Assembly (NCBI GenBank): GCA_039816045.1 | Contig: JBCBYB010000003.1 | Span: forward strand, 124,001 to 188,000 | DNA: 64,000 nt | Direction: 5' to 3' | Source of the DNA: Thermohalobaculum sp039816045 | GTDB taxonomy: Bacteria > Pseudomonadota > Alphaproteobacteria > Rhodobacterales > Rhodobacteraceae | Part shown: positions 43,938-53,798 of the stretch, piece after piece | Position numbering within the stretch: the first letter of the stretch is position 1 | Layout of the letters: every line of letters starts with the position of its first letter | Notes under the pieces: model-generated | Databases searched by the model: none | Seen by the model: only the letters and a program-made list of their open reading frames with translations | Told to the model about the DNA's origin: nothing | Translations under genes and position numbers: made by a program

Positions 43938-44323
43938 GCGCCCAGACCGAGGCCCTCTGCGCGTTGGTCGAGCGCTATTTCCGCGGGGTCGACCACCGCG
44001 AGATCGACACCATCCTCGGCACGCTCACCGAGGACTGCCGTTTCACGGTCGAAACCCACCGCGTCGAGGTCATCGGCCACACGGCCATCCGCGCCATGTT
44101 CGAACGGCTCTGGCAGGGCCACACGCGGGTCCTGCACGACCAGTTCGTGCACATCCCCTGCCCCGAGCGCGGGCTGATCGCCTCGCAGTTCCAGGTGACC
44201 AACTGGCTGCCGGACGGCACCACGGCGCACAAATCCAACGCCAATGTGTTCCGCGTGGAGGGCGAGCGGTTCTCCGCCATTGCCGTCTATATGAGCGGGG
44301 AGAACACGCTCCACGCCCGCTGA
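43934..44323 (+). CDS. SnoaL/NTF2-like small protein
   Basis: The 129-residue product begins with a TTG codon overlapping the dctM TGA (TTGA). It resembles the NTF2/SnoaL cone fold: 'LVERYFRGVDHREIDTILGTL', 'VIGHTAIRAMFERLWQG' and 'ANVFRVEGERFSAIAVYMSG'. Members are small isomerases, dehydratases or binding proteins. The TTG start is unusual, but no other in-frame start fits the fold. The coupling to TRAP genes suggests it acts on the imported compound. Confidence 0.75.
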   Translation: MSAQTEALCALVERYFRGVDHREIDTILGTLTEDCRFTVETHRVEVIGHTAIRAMFERLWQGHTRVLHDQFVHIPCPERGLIASQFQVTNWLPDGTTAHKSNANVFRVEGERFSAIAVYMSGENTLHAR

Positions 44324-44326
44324 GCG

Positions 44327-45460
44327 TTACTCCAGCGTCTCCAAGAGCCGCCGCATCAGCGCCATCCGCGGTTGCAGCGAGGAGACATAGAGGTGCTCGT
44401 TCAGCGTGTGCGCATCGGCGCCATCCACGCCCAGTCCATCCAGCGTCGACACCCTGGCCGCCACAAACGACCCGTCGCTGCCGCCGCCCGTGTGCATGTC
44501 CTCGAGCACCCAGCCCGCCTCCGCCGCAAGGCCCTTGGCATGCTCGAACAGCGAGGCAATGGCGTTGGTCTTGGTATAGGCGGGACGGTTCAGGCCGCCG
44601 GTGAGCGCGATCTCCACATCCGGCTCATCGGGCGTGAGGCTGCGGAGCCAGGCGTCCATCGCAGGCCCGTCGGCGGGGTCGGTGAAGCGCAGATCGATCC
44701 GCATCCCCGCTTCCTCGGGGACCGTGTTGTCGGTGGTCCCGCCCCAGATCCGCCCGATGTTGAAGGTGACACCGCGCTCGTAGTCGGTCTTGCCCTCGAT
44801 CTCCAGCACCTTGCGCGCAAGTTCCCGGATCGCCGAGCGCCCCGCTGCGTGATTGGTGCCGGCATGCGCAGCACGCCCTTTCGCCGACAGACCGTACCGC
44901 CCGACCCCGCGCCGTCCGGTCACGATCTTGCCACCGCCGCGCGCAGGCTCGGTCACCAGCACGTATTTGGCATGCTCGGCCGCCGCCTCGATCAGGTCCC
45001 GCGAGGTCTCGGACCCCGTCTCCTCATCGGAGGTGAAAAGGTACCGGACCGGCAGAGGCGTCTCGTGCTCCGCCTCCACCAGCGTCCGGATCGCGCGATA
45101 GGCGATGTAAGCGCCCCCCTTCATGTCCGAGGTTCCGGGGCCATAGGCATGGTCGCCCTCCACCCGGAAGGGCAGCACATCCAGAGTGCCGACCGCATGC
45201 ACCGTGTCGAGATGGGAGAGGATGAGCAATCCCGGCACATCGTCACCGGGGATCGCGCCGCGCCAGGGCAGCCGGCAGAGGAGATGATCGCCCTGCCCTT
45301 CTCGGCCCGGTGTGCGCTCGACCGCAGCGCCCAGCTCCGTAAAGGCCTCGCCGACCATGTCCATCAGATGGTTGAGCCCAGGCGCATGGCCCGTTGGTGT
45401 CTCAACTTCGACCCAGGCGCGGATGCCCGCCAAAAGTTCCTTGTCCTTCGGTATGCGCAT
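44327..45460 (-). CDS. M20 family metallopeptidase (carboxypeptidase G2-like)
   Basis: The 377-residue protein has the M20 metal-binding motifs 'ILSHLDTVHAVG', 'YGPGTSDMKGGAYIA' and 'TSDEETGSETSRDLI'. The dimerisation domain with 'GRAAHAGTNHAAGRSAI' follows. These enzymes remove C-terminal amino acids, glutamate or other acyl groups from amide substrates. GGAGAG stands eight bases before the ATG. It lies three bases from the convergent SnoaL-like gene, so no terminator fits between. Exact substrate is unknown. Confidence 0.92.
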   Translation of the reverse strand: MRIPKDKELLAGIRAWVEVETPTGHAPGLNHLMDMVGEAFTELGAAVERTPGREGQGDHLLCRLPWRGAIPGDDVPGLLILSHLDTVHAVGTLDVLPFRVEGDHAYGPGTSDMKGGAYIAYRAIRTLVEAEHETPLPVRYLFTSDEETGSETSRDLIEAAAEHAKYVLVTEPARGGGKIVTGRRGVGRYGLSAKGRAAHAGTNHAAGRSAIRELARKVLEIEGKTDYERGVTFNIGRIWGGTTDNTVPEEAGMRIDLRFTDPADGPAMDAWLRSLTPDEPDVEIALTGGLNRPAYTKTNAIASLFEHAKGLAAEAGWVLEDMHTGGGSDGSFVAARVSTLDGLGVDGADAHTLNEHLYVSSLQPRMALMRRLLETLE

Positions 45461-45533
45461 GATCTCTCCTGACGGCGCCGGCGTGATGGCCTAGCATAGC
45501 GATCCCCACCCGGGGCCACGCAAGGGGGACAGC

Positions 45534-47354
45534 ATGAGCGACAGCGCCGCGGGCTCGCCCGCCTGGAGGACCGACCCGCACGCCTATCTGGCGCGCCGCC
45601 CGGCGGAGCACGCCCTGGTGGCGCCCCGCTCGCGGTATCTCACGATGCGCGACGGGGTGCGGCTGGCCTGTGATCTGCATTTGCCCGGAGGCGGCGAGGG
45701 GCCGTGGCCGGTGGTGGTGATCTTCACGCCCTACTACCGCCGCTTCGTGGTGGCGGAGGGGTCGAATGCCGAGCCTTCGCCCAACATCGCGATCTACCGG
45801 GACATGTTCGTGCCGCGGGGCTATGCGCTCCTGGTGGTGGATGCGCGGGGCTCCGGGGCGTCGTTTGGGTGCCGGGACAGTTTCCGGTCTCCCGCCGAGC
45901 GCGCCGATGCCGCCGAGGTGATCGCCTGGGTGGCCGAGCAGCCTTGGTGCGACGGTCATATGGGTTCGACGGGGATCTCCTATCTCGGCGCGTCGGCGTG
46001 CTTTGCCGCGGCGTCGGGGCATCCGGCACTCAAGGCGATCGCGCCCATTTCGGCCGTCTGGGACAGCTATCGCGACCACTTCTACCCGGGCGGTTGCCGG
46101 CTGTCGGACCTGATCGACGGTTATGGGCGGCTGCTGACGGCGCTCGATCATGACGACCGGGCGGGCCTCCAGCCTTTCGTGTTCTACGGCAATCCGGACT
46201 TTCGCGGGCCCGCGCCGGTGGAGGAGGACCCTGACGGCGCACTGCTGGCCGAGGCCGTGCACGGCCACGCCGCGAACGCGCCGATGCAGGACTTCCTCCG
46301 CGAGTTCCAGTTCCGCGGCGATGCGCTCGCCCATGAGCCGGAGTTTACCAGCGACAGCTTCAGCCCCCATGCGGTGGCCCATCTGTGGCGCGAGGATCTG
46401 GCGGTGCTCTCGATCTCGGGCTGGTATGACGGGGCCTATGCGAACGGCTCGATCAGCCGCTTTCTCGGGGCGCCTGGGGGGCAGTCGGCGCGGGACCGGC
46501 GGCTGCTGCTCGGACCCTGGGACCATGGCGCGCGCAACAATGGCAGCCCGTATCGCGCGCAACAGCTTCCGGAGTTTCCGGTTCTGGCCGAGATCCTGCG
46601 GTTCTTCGACGAGCATCTGGCCGGGCGCAAGACGGGCCTGGCGGAGGAGGCGCCCGTGCAGCTCCACGTCATGGCCGCCGAGCGCTGGGAGGCCTGTCCC
46701 GCCTGGCCGCCGGAGGAGGAGACCCGCGTGCTGCACCTGGCGACCGGAGGCCTTGGCGAGGCGCCGGAGGCGGGCGCTCTGCCACTGACGGTCGACTACG
46801 CCCTGGGGACGGGGAACCAGACCCGCTATGACCGGCTGCAACTGCGCGATGTGCGCGACTACTATCCCGATTGGGAGGAGCGCTCGGCGGCAATGCCAAC
46901 CCTCGCGGCCGAGCCTTTGCCGGCGGCGCTTGCCATCGCGGGGCATGCGGTTCTGCACCTCGTGCTGACATCCGACCGCAAGGACGCATGCGTCTTCGCC
47001 TATCTCGAGGACATCGCACCGGATGGGAGTCGAAAATACGTCACCGAGGGGATGCACCGTGCCCTTCACCGCGGGGGTGCTGCGCGCGAGGACAGCTACG
47101 CCACCACCTGGGCGGCGCCGGATTGCACTCGTGCCGCGGCGCGACCACTGGTCCCGGGCAAGGCTGCGCATCTGGAGATCCCGTTCCTGCCCGTCGCCTG
47201 GGAGTTTGCCGCGGGTCACCGCATCGGGCTCCGCCTTTCCGGCGCCGACCGAGACAACTTCGCGCTCTGGCCCTATGGCCAACCGGGCGCTTGGGAGATC
47301 GGCCTCGGCCCTCAGGGCTCGCGGTTGACGCTGCCGGTCCTCGGCGCCCCCTGA
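45534..47354 (+). CDS. CocE/NonD (S15) family hydrolase
   Basis: The 606-residue protein has an alpha/beta-hydrolase N-domain with the nucleophile serine in 'GISYLGASA' (S149) and a 'DARGSGASFG' oxyanion segment, then a C-terminal jelly-roll domain ('VAWEFAAGHRIGLRLSGADRDNF'). Members are X-prolyl dipeptidyl peptidases, cocaine esterases and peptide or ester hydrolases. No signal peptide is seen. It diverges from the M20 gene, and its 3' end overlaps the convergent transporter gene by 43 bases. Confidence 0.9.
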   Translation: MSDSAAGSPAWRTDPHAYLARRPAEHALVAPRSRYLTMRDGVRLACDLHLPGGGEGPWPVVVIFTPYYRRFVVAEGSNAEPSPNIAIYRDMFVPRGYALLVVDARGSGASFGCRDSFRSPAERADAAEVIAWVAEQPWCDGHMGSTGISYLGASACFAAASGHPALKAIAPISAVWDSYRDHFYPGGCRLSDLIDGYGRLLTALDHDDRAGLQPFVFYGNPDFRGPAPVEEDPDGALLAEAVHGHAANAPMQDFLREFQFRGDALAHEPEFTSDSFSPHAVAHLWREDLAVLSISGWYDGAYANGSISRFLGAPGGQSARDRRLLLGPWDHGARNNGSPYRAQQLPEFPVLAEILRFFDEHLAGRKTGLAEEAPVQLHVMAAERWEACPAWPPEEETRVLHLATGGLGEAPEAGALPLTVDYALGTGNQTRYDRLQLRDVRDYYPDWEERSAAMPTLAAEPLPAALAIAGHAVLHLVLTSDRKDACVFAYLEDIAPDGSRKYVTEGMHRALHRGGAAREDSYATTWAAPDCTRAAARPLVPGKAAHLEIPFLPVAWEFAAGHRIGLRLSGADRDNFALWPYGQPGAWEIGLGPQGSRLTLPVLGAP

Positions 47355-48211
47355 ACGCGGGTCTCTCGGCGGGCGGTGTAGAAGGCGGCGGCGAAGATCA
47401 CACCCGCCCCCACCCAGGTCCAGAAGTCGATCAGCTCGCCGAACAGCCAGAACCCGAACAGCACCGAGAACGGGAGCCGGGCGAAGTCCACCCCCACCAC
47501 GATGCTGGCATCCGCCGCACGGAACGCGCGGGCCATGGTGATATGCCCGAGCATCCCCAACAGCCCGATGGCGGCGAAGACACCCCAGAGCTCGAGGCTG
47601 ATCCCCTGCCAGACCCAGAGCCCCGGGATCACTGCCAGCACGCACTGCATGAGCGAGGTGATCAGCACCACGGTGTCCGGGTCGTCGCGGTCCGCCAGAC
47701 GTTTGATGAAGAGCGTGGAGGCCGCCATCGTGACCGCCGAGACCACCGCGAGTGCTGTGCCCACCGAGGTCTCGACCAGCCCCGGGCGCAGGATGATCAG
47801 CGCGCCGGCGAACCCCACGCCGACAGCCCCCCAGCGCCGCCAGCCCACGCGCTCGCCGAGGAACGCCGCCGCCCCCATGGTCGCAAAGAGCGGCACGAGG
47901 AACGCGATCGCCTGCGCCTCGCCCACCGGGATCAGCGAGATCGCCGCGAACCAGGTGGTCATGGCGATAAACCCGATCCCGACCCGCGCCATATAGAGCG
48001 GCAAGTGTTGGGTCCGCAGCATCGCCCGACCCCGTACCGCCACCATCGGCGCCATCGACAGCGCCGCAAAGACGCAGCGGAGCAGAATGATCTGGAACAG
48101 CGCCACCCCCTCCAGCGCCGCATAGCGTCCGAGCACCGCCACTCCGGACAAGAGCGCGCAGGACAGCAGCATCCAGAGGATGGCGGCAACGATGGCGGTG
48201 GGACGGCGCAT
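47312..48211 (-). CDS. EamA/DMT superfamily transporter
   Basis: The 299-residue protein has ten hydrophobic helices in two EamA halves, with 'YMARVGIGFIAMTTWFAAISLIPVGEAQAIAFLVPLFATM' and a related half at the C-terminus around 'GMLGHITMARAFRAADASIV'. Such proteins export amino acids, nucleosides or small metabolites. The ATG lies at 48211; no strong ribosome site was seen. It diverges from the peptide-binding protein gene with 160 bases between. Confidence 0.9.
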   Translation of the reverse strand: MRRPTAIVAAILWMLLSCALLSGVAVLGRYAALEGVALFQIILLRCVFAALSMAPMVAVRGRAMLRTQHLPLYMARVGIGFIAMTTWFAAISLIPVGEAQAIAFLVPLFATMGAAAFLGERVGWRRWGAVGVGFAGALIILRPGLVETSVGTALAVVSAVTMAASTLFIKRLADRDDPDTVVLITSLMQCVLAVIPGLWVWQGISLELWGVFAAIGLLGMLGHITMARAFRAADASIVVGVDFARLPFSVLFGFWLFGELIDFWTWVGAGVIFAAAFYTARRETRVQGAPRTGSVNREP

Positions 48212-48371
48212 GGGGCTCCGGCAGGCTATGGCCCGCTACCCTAGCGGCTCACAGCGGCCCTGTCTTTGCCTGACGTTGCGGCGCTTGAAGGGGCAGCACA
48301 TCGGTGCCAAGCTCAGTCGCATATGCACCGTGTCGGGGATCAACCCCGGCCAAACAGCAGGAGGTATCACC

Positions 48372-49913
48372 ATGACCCGGTTCTGGAGGCTGGCTTTGCC
48401 CGCGCTGGCGCTGACGCTGGCGGCTCCGCAGGCGATGGCGGGGAAAGCCGACGACACGCTGGTGTGGTCGACCGACCGCGAGGTCGCCATTGTCGATCCG
48501 TACTACAACAATACCCGTGAGCTCGTGATCATGGGGCATCTCGGCTGGGACGCGCTGTTGTTCCGTGACCTGGAGACGGGGGAGTACAAGCCGCTGCTCG
48601 CCACCAGCTGGGAGTGGGCGGACAATGTCACCATCGATCTGACGCTGCGCGAAGGCGTCACCTTCCATGACGGCTCGAGCTTCGGGCCCGAGGATGTCGT
48701 CTACACGGTCAACCACGTGGCCTCCGAGGACAGCGGCGTCCTGACCGCGAAGAACGTGAACTGGATGAAGTCGGCCGAGCAGACCGGCGACAACAGCGTG
48801 CGCATCCACCTGCACAAACCTTTCCCGGCGGCGCTCGCCTACATGGCCGGTGCCGTGTTCGTGGTGCCGGAGGGGCACTATCACAGCGCTCCCACCGGCG
48901 CGGATGGCAAGAAAGACTATGGCGCGGTCGCCCCGGTTGGCACGGGCCCCTACAAATTCGTCGAGGTGAAGGCCGGTGAATACGTTCAGTGGGCGGCGAA
49001 CGAGAGCTATTTCGACGGCGGACCGAAGGGCGCGCCGGAGATCGGCAATGTCCGCTTCCGCACGCTGAAGGACCCGAACACCCAGCTCGCCGAGCTGCTG
49101 ACCGGCGGCGTTGACTGGATCTGGGACGTCCCGAAGGAGCAGGCCGAGCGGCTTGAGGCCTCGGGCCAGGTCACCGTTGAGAACGCCAAGACCATGCGCG
49201 TCTCCTACCTGACCTTCGACGTCTCGGCGCGCTCGGGCCAGGACTTCTTCGCCGACAAGCGGGTGCGCCAGGCGGTGGCCCACGCGATCAACCGCGAGTC
49301 GATCACGCGCAACCTGGTCGGGCCGGCCTCAGTCGTGATCCACGCGGCGTGCCACCCGGACCAGTTCGGCTGTGCGACGGACGTCCCGCAGTATGAGTAC
49401 GACCCGGAGAAGGCCAAGGCGCTGCTGGCCGAGGCGGGCTATCCTGACGGTTTCGCGTTCGACATCTACGCCTATCGTCAGCGCGAATTCACCGAAGCGG
49501 TGATCGGCGATCTGGCGCGGGTCGGGATCAAAGCCAACCTCAACTTCCTCCAGTACCGGGCGCTGCGCGACCTGATCTGGGGCGGCCAGACCCCGCTTGC
49601 CCACATGACCTGGGGCTCGAACTCGATCCCGGATGTCTCGGCGATCACCAGCCACTTCTTCGTTGGCGGCAAGGACGACCCGATCGGCCCCGGCGGCGAC
49701 CCGGAGGTCATCGCAGCGCTCGGCCGCGGCGACAGCTCGACCGAGCCGGCGGACCGTGAGGCGGCCTACAAGGAGGCGCTGACCAGGATCGCCGAGGAGG
49801 TCTACTGGGTGCCGATGTTCACCTATGCGAAGTACTATGCCTTCTCCCAGGATCTCGACTTCCAGACCACGCCGGACGAGATCCCGCGCTTCTACGCGGC
49901 GTCCTGGAAGTGA
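48372..49913 (+). CDS. Dipeptide/oligopeptide ABC transporter periplasmic binding protein
   Basis: The 513-residue SBP_bac_5 protein has a signal peptide (about residues 1-23, ending AMA). 'DATSWEWADN'-like and 'REGVTFHDGSSFGPEDVVYTV' blocks and 'VAPVGTGPYKFVE' are typical. The start ATG has AGGAGG nine bases upstream; a longer frame is not supported. The two cysteines near 'HAACHPDQFGCATDV' may form a disulfide. Peptide, opine or other amide ligands are all possible. It is the first gene of a five-gene dpp-type operon. Confidence 0.92.
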   Translation: MTRFWRLALPALALTLAAPQAMAGKADDTLVWSTDREVAIVDPYYNNTRELVIMGHLGWDALLFRDLETGEYKPLLATSWEWADNVTIDLTLREGVTFHDGSSFGPEDVVYTVNHVASEDSGVLTAKNVNWMKSAEQTGDNSVRIHLHKPFPAALAYMAGAVFVVPEGHYHSAPTGADGKKDYGAVAPVGTGPYKFVEVKAGEYVQWAANESYFDGGPKGAPEIGNVRFRTLKDPNTQLAELLTGGVDWIWDVPKEQAERLEASGQVTVENAKTMRVSYLTFDVSARSGQDFFADKRVRQAVAHAINRESITRNLVGPASVVIHAACHPDQFGCATDVPQYEYDPEKAKALLAEAGYPDGFAFDIYAYRQREFTEAVIGDLARVGIKANLNFLQYRALRDLIWGGQTPLAHMTWGSNSIPDVSAITSHFFVGGKDDPIGPGGDPEVIAALGRGDSSTEPADREAAYKEALTRIAEEVYWVPMFTYAKYYAFSQDLDFQTTPDEIPRFYAASWK

Positions 49914-49923
49914 GCCGTTGGGT

Positions 49924-49939
49924 GGGCGCTCCGGCGCCC
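49924..49939 (+). promoter_or_regulatory. Hairpin between the binding protein and permease genes
   Basis: GGGCGC, a TCCG loop, GCGCCC: a 6-bp stem just after the binding-protein stop and before the permease ATG. A differential-expression hairpin is the likely reading. Confidence 0.5.
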
Positions 49940-49965
49940 TCCCGCCCTCGGGATAGGATGCGCCC

Positions 49966-50883
49966 ATGACCGGCTATCTCTTGAAGCGCCTCGGCGTCGC
50001 GGTGCTCGTGGCGCTGACTGTCTCGCTGCTGACCTTCTCGATGATCTATCTCTCGGGCGACCCGGCGGTGGCCCTCGCCGGTGAGACCGCGACCCAAGAG
50101 GACATCGAGAGGGTCCGGGCGTTCTACGGCTTCGACCGGCCCATCGTCGTGCAGTATCTCGACTGGCTCTGGCGGGCGCTCCAGGGCGATTTCGGGCAGT
50201 CCAACTATCTCCGCGAGCCGGTGGCCAATGTGATCTTCGAGCGGCTGCCGACCACCATGCTGCTTGGTGCCTGTGCGCTGGTCTTTGCTCTGACGCTGGC
50301 GATCCCGCTAGGCGTGCTGGCGGCGATCCGGCCGAACTCGCTGATCGACCGGCTGGCGCTGACCATCGCGGTGATCGGCCAGGCGATGCCGAGCTTCTGG
50401 TTCGCGCTGACCATGGTGCTCTGGTTCGGGATCACCTGGAGGCTCCTGCCGATCACGGGCTCGGACAGCTGGGCGAATTTCGTGATGCCCTCGATCGCGC
50501 TCGGCTACTACATCACACCGGTGGTGATGCGGCTCACGCGCGCCGGCATGATGGACGTACTCCAAGCCGACTATATCCGCACCGCGCGGGCCAAGGGGCT
50601 GCGGCCGGCGACGGTCCTCTGGAAACACGCGCTGCGCAACGCGATCATCCCGGTCGTCAGCCTCGCCGCGGTGCAGTTCGGGTTTATGCTCGGCGGCTCC
50701 ATCGTGATCGAGACGATCTTCGCCATCAACGGGCTCGGCTTTTTGGCCTGGGAGTCGATCCAACGCGCTGATCTGCCGATGATGCAGGCCATCGTGCTGG
50801 TGATCGCGATCTTCTACATCATCCTGACCTTTGTGGCCGACCTGCTGAACGCCTGGCTCGACCCTCGTTTGAGAACCGCTTGA
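49966..50883 (+). CDS. Peptide ABC transporter permease DppB-type
   Basis: The 305-residue inner-membrane protein has six helices. The binding-protein-dependent permease motif is near residue 200-225 ('ADYIRTARAKGLRPATVLWKHALRNAIIPVV'; the EAA-like loop that contacts the ATPase). It starts at the ATG 52 bases after the binding-protein stop and is followed after ten bases by the second permease. Confidence 0.93.
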   Translation: MTGYLLKRLGVAVLVALTVSLLTFSMIYLSGDPAVALAGETATQEDIERVRAFYGFDRPIVVQYLDWLWRALQGDFGQSNYLREPVANVIFERLPTTMLLGACALVFALTLAIPLGVLAAIRPNSLIDRLALTIAVIGQAMPSFWFALTMVLWFGITWRLLPITGSDSWANFVMPSIALGYYITPVVMRLTRAGMMDVLQADYIRTARAKGLRPATVLWKHALRNAIIPVVSLAAVQFGFMLGGSIVIETIFAINGLGFLAWESIQRADLPMMQAIVLVIAIFYIILTFVADLLNAWLDPRLRTA

Positions 50884-50893
50884 GGACCGCCTG

Positions 50894-51808
50894 ATGGCCG
50901 TGACCGATCCTTCCGTCCGCCTCGATGCGTCCCGTGTGACCGAGCCCACACCGGGCCAGATCCTCCGCCGGCGCGTCTTCGGCCATGCGGGGCTGGTCTT
51001 CGGCCTCGTGGTGCTGATCAGCATCATCGCGGTGGCGCTGCTCGCGCCGTGGATCTCGCCGCATGACCCTTATGACCAGGTGCTCGACCGCAAGCTGATC
51101 CCGCCGATCTGGTTCGACAGCCCCAAGGTCACTTGGGAGCACCCCCTCGGCACCGACCATTTCGGGCGCGACTACCTCTCGCGGCTGTTCTGGGGCGCGC
51201 GGATCTCGCTGATGATCGGCTTCTCGGCCATGCTGATCTCGTTGGTGATCGGCACCACCATCGGCGTGATGGCAGGCTATTTCGGTGGCAAGGTCGACAT
51301 GGTCTGCTCCTTCATCATCACAACGCGGCTCTCGCTGCCGGTGGTGCTGGTGGCCATCGCGGTGGTCAGCATCATCGGCTCGTCGCTGACGGTCGTGATT
51401 TGGGTGCTGGGTCTCCTCATTTGGGACCAGTTCGCCGTGGTTACCCGCGCCGCCACGATGCAGATCCGACAACGGGATTTCGTGACTTCGGCCGAGGCGA
51501 TCGGCTGCTCGACGCCGCGCATCATCCTCTCCGAGATCATGCCGAACATCGCCAACTCGCTGATCGTGGTCGCGACCATCGAGTTCGCCCATGCGATCAT
51601 CCTGGAGGCCGCGCTGTCCTTCCTGGGCCTCGGCGTCCAGCCACCCGAGCCCTCCTGGGGCCTGATGATCTCCGAGGCCAAAGGGCTGATGTTCTTCGAC
51701 AGCTGGCTGATCGCGATCCCTGGTGCCGCCCTGTTCATGCTGCTGCTCGCGATCAACCTCCTCGGCGACGGGCTGCGCGATGTCACCTCGCCGGAGGGCC
51801 GCGCCTGA
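50894..51808 (+). CDS. Peptide ABC transporter permease DppC-type
   Basis: The 304-residue protein has an N-terminal extension and six helices; the EAA-like loop reads 'TSAEAIGCSTPRIILSEIMPN'. 'LGTDHFGRDYLSRLFWGARIS' is the conserved OppC/DppC entrance segment. It overlaps the next ATPase gene by one base in TGATG, so the transporter genes are coupled. Confidence 0.93.
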   Translation: MAVTDPSVRLDASRVTEPTPGQILRRRVFGHAGLVFGLVVLISIIAVALLAPWISPHDPYDQVLDRKLIPPIWFDSPKVTWEHPLGTDHFGRDYLSRLFWGARISLMIGFSAMLISLVIGTTIGVMAGYFGGKVDMVCSFIITTRLSLPVVLVAIAVVSIIGSSLTVVIWVLGLLIWDQFAVVTRAATMQIRQRDFVTSAEAIGCSTPRIILSEIMPNIANSLIVVATIEFAHAIILEAALSFLGLGVQPPEPSWGLMISEAKGLMFFDSWLIAIPGAALFMLLLAINLLGDGLRDVTSPEGRA

Positions 51809-52812
51809 TGACCCGCATCCTCGAGGTCAAGCGCCTGTCCGTCGACATCCCCGTGCCCGCCGGCACACTGCACGCGGTGCAGGAGGTCTCGCTCCATGTC
51901 GACCGGGGCGAGACACTGGCCATCGTGGGCGAGAGCGGCTGTGGCAAGTCGCTCACCTCGCTCGCGTTGATGGGGCTTCTGCCGCGCCATGCCAAGCGCA
52001 CGGCCCAGCGCCTCACCCTCGACGGCGAGGACCTGCAGGCCAAGCGCGAATACGCAATGGCGGATATCCGCGGCAACCGGATGGCGATGATCTTCCAGGA
52101 GCCGATGACCTCGCTGAACCCGGCCTACACCATCGGCGACCAGCTCGCCGAACCGCTCCAGCGCCACAAGCGGGCCTCAGCGGCGGAGGCGCGCGACCGG
52201 GCGGTGGAGATGCTGGAGAAGGTCGGCATCACAGCCGCCGCCTCGCGTCTCAGCCAGTACCCCCACCAGCTCTCCGGCGGACTGCGTCAGCGCGTGATGA
52301 TCGCCATGGCGCTGATGTGCAATCCGGGGCTCGTGATCGCGGATGAGCCGACCACCGCGCTCGACGTCACGATCCAGGCGCAGATCCTCCACTTGCTGGC
52401 GGACCTGCAGCGTGAGTTCGACGCGGGGCTGCTGCTGATCACCCACGATCTCGGGATCGTCGCCCGCGTGGCCGACCGGATCGCGGTGATGTATGCGGGC
52501 CAGATCGTCGAGACCGGGACCGCGCAACAGATCTTCAAGGCGCCCTCGCACCCCTACACCCAAGGGCTGCTCGACTGCATCCCGGTGCCCGGCAAGACGC
52601 CGCCCGGGGCGCATCTGGGTTCGATCCCCGGGGTGGTGCCGTCGCTGGTCGGCGCATTCGAGGGCTGCCATTTCGCCGACCGCTGCGCCCATGTGCGCCC
52701 TGCTTGCCGCACAGCCCCTGTGTCGCTGCGGGAGGTGGCTCCCGGTCACGCCTACCGTTGCGTGCTGAGCCCCGAGGAGACCGCGGCCCATCGCCCGGGT
52801 GCCGCGGCATGA
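51808..52812 (+). CDS. Peptide ABC transporter ATPase DppD-type
   Basis: The 334-residue protein starts at the ATG in TGATG. Walker A is 'GESGCGKSLTS', Walker B 'LVIADEPTTALDVT', and the signature is 'LSGGLRQRV'. The C-terminal oligopeptide motif has four cysteines in 'CHFADRCAHVRPAC', typical of OppD/DppD and able to hold an Fe-S cluster in some members. It overlaps the next ATPase by four bases. Confidence 0.94.
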   Translation: MTRILEVKRLSVDIPVPAGTLHAVQEVSLHVDRGETLAIVGESGCGKSLTSLALMGLLPRHAKRTAQRLTLDGEDLQAKREYAMADIRGNRMAMIFQEPMTSLNPAYTIGDQLAEPLQRHKRASAAEARDRAVEMLEKVGITAAASRLSQYPHQLSGGLRQRVMIAMALMCNPGLVIADEPTTALDVTIQAQILHLLADLQREFDAGLLLITHDLGIVARVADRIAVMYAGQIVETGTAQQIFKAPSHPYTQGLLDCIPVPGKTPPGAHLGSIPGVVPSLVGAFEGCHFADRCAHVRPACRTAPVSLREVAPGHAYRCVLSPEETAAHRPGAAA

Positions 52813-53798
52813 GCGAGACCGTTCTCAAAGCCCGCGACGTGCGCCGGACCTTCCGCGTCTCGGCCGGGTTCATGAAGCCCAAGCGCCCGCTCCATGCGGT
52901 CAACGGTGTCGATTTCAGCATCCGCCGCGGCGAGGTGGTCGGGCTGGTGGGCGAATCCGGCTGCGGCAAGTCCACGCTGGCCAAGATGCTGCTGGGGCTG
53001 CTGCCGCCGACCGGAGGCGAGCTGCTGCTCGAGGGCCGGCCGATCTCCTCCCTCTCGCGCCTCGAGATCGCGGCGAAAGTCCAGCCGATCTTCCAGGACC
53101 CCTATTCCTCGCTCAACCCGCGCAAGACCATCGCCACGATCATCGCCCTGCCGCTGGTGGTGCAAGGCACGCCCGAGGAGGAGCGCCGCGCCCGGGTCGC
53201 CGAGATCATGGAGCTGGTCGGCCTGCCCAAACGCCTCGCGGGCAACTACCCCTCCCAGCTCTCGGGCGGGCAGCGCCAGCGTGTCGCCATCGCCCGTGCG
53301 CTGATCAACAAGCCCTCCATCGTAGTTTGCGACGAGCCGACCTCGGCCCTCGATGTCTCGGTGCAGAGCCAGATCCTCAACCTGCTGACGGATCTGCGGG
53401 CGGAGTTCGGGCTGACCTATCTGCTGATCTCGCACAACCTCGCGGTGGTCGAGCACCTCGCTGACCGGGTGGCGGTGATGTATCTCGGGCGGATCGTCGA
53501 GGAGGCCGCGACCAAGGCGCTCTATGCCTCGGCGCGCCACCCCTACTCCCAGGTGCTGCTCGACAGCGTGCTGACGCCCGATCCGGATCTCGGCGTGCCG
53601 GACACCCATTTGGGCACGGCGTTTCCGAACCCGCTCGATATGCCGACGGGTTGCGCCTTCCACCCGCGCTGCCCCCGCGCGATGCCGGAGTGCGCGACAA
53701 CCGCACCGACGCCGCTCATCGACGAGGCCGGCCGGGTCGAATGCCACCTCTATGGCGCACGCGCCCATCGACCGGCCAGCGCGGAACCCGCACCGTGA
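52809..53798 (+). CDS. Peptide ABC transporter ATPase DppF-type
   Basis: The 329-residue protein has Walker A 'GESGCGKSTLAK', signature 'LSGGQRQRV', Walker B 'IVVCDEPTSALDVS' and a cysteine-containing tail 'GCAFHPRCPRAMPEC'. It pairs with the DppD-type subunit to form the ATPase dimer. Its stop overlaps a GTG start of the FkbM pseudogene (GTGA). Confidence 0.94.
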   Translation: MSETVLKARDVRRTFRVSAGFMKPKRPLHAVNGVDFSIRRGEVVGLVGESGCGKSTLAKMLLGLLPPTGGELLLEGRPISSLSRLEIAAKVQPIFQDPYSSLNPRKTIATIIALPLVVQGTPEEERRARVAEIMELVGLPKRLAGNYPSQLSGGQRQRVAIARALINKPSIVVCDEPTSALDVSVQSQILNLLTDLRAEFGLTYLLISHNLAVVEHLADRVAVMYLGRIVEEAATKALYASARHPYSQVLLDSVLTPDPDLGVPDTHLGTAFPNPLDMPTGCAFHPRCPRAMPECATTAPTPLIDEAGRVECHLYGARAHRPASAEPAP